5,192 nucleotides of DNA from an uncultured Ruminococcus sp. (GTDB taxonomy: Bacteria > Bacillota > Clostridia > Oscillospirales > CAG-272), in assembly GCA_902778985.1 (NCBI GenBank), contig CACYZS010000191.1:1-5192 (forward strand). Direction: 5' to 3'. The position numbers and the translations under genes are program-made. The notes under the pieces were generated by a model, which saw nothing but the letters and a program-made list of their open reading frames with translations, was not told where the DNA came from and made no database searches. Below are positions 5,178 to 5,192 of this stretch, one piece after another; position 1 is the stretch's first letter, and every line of letters starts with the position of its first letter.

Positions 5178-5183
5178 TCTCCT
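5178..5183 (-). promoter_or_regulatory. Ribosome binding site of the STAS-kinase gene
   Basis: AGGAGA on the minus strand, five bases before the ATG at 5172; a second in-frame ATG at codon 5 has no such site. Upstream there is only an A-rich stretch before the window ends, so no promoter can be judged. Confidence 0.85.
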
Positions 5184-5192
5184 TTTTTTCTT

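Overview
The window reads as chromosomal DNA from an uncultured, fairly GC-rich member of the Bacillota (Clostridia, probably gut-associated). The basis is indirect: AGGAGG-type ribosome binding sites, sigma-A-like promoters with perfect TATAAT boxes in short AT-rich islands, a lipoprotein with CxxC modules of the kind common in gut Clostridia, and RsbV/RsbW (SpoIIAA/SpoIIAB)-type partner-switching domains. No taxonomic marker gene is present. Every gene I can support lies on the minus strand, so transcription runs from high to low coordinates.

Reading in the direction of transcription, the right half (5192 to 2737) is one operon. It begins with a STAS domain (anti-anti-sigma type) fused to an aminoglycoside-phosphotransferase-like kinase (4120-5172). 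An RsbW/SpoIIAB-type GHKL ATPase follows in another frame (3611-4174). The ATPase has no credible start of its own, and the frame that encodes it also encodes what looks like the tail of the kinase. The simplest reading is one ancestral STAS-kinase-ATPase protein of about 520 residues, now split by a one-base frameshift near 4210. A PHP-family phosphoesterase (2801-3598) follows 12 bases later; its C-terminus lacks the usual last metal-binding motif. The operon ends at an intrinsic terminator (2737-2773).

The middle (2724 to 1495) is a single-gene unit: a strong promoter, a short leader with a hairpin touching the ribosome binding site, a GarK/GlxK-family glycerate kinase (1540-2643) and an intrinsic terminator.

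A gene-free stretch of about 700 bases (837-1494) follows. It holds a structured repeat region: a GACGTC-rich hairpin cluster (1163-1269) and an element with 26-base inverted arms, each arm containing a CCCC-TACG-GGGG hairpin (1311-1464). Then comes an AT-rich stretch with nothing recognisable, and the promoter and 5'-terminal hairpin of the last gene. That gene is a secreted lipoprotein with a Thr/Pro linker and CxxC modules (836 to 1, cut by the window edge).

The best candidate for something undescribed is the STAS/kinase/ATPase module with its PHP partner. It puts an anti-sigma antagonist, a second kinase fold and an anti-sigma-like ATPase in one chain or one translationally coupled pair. 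No sigma factor is visible in the window.
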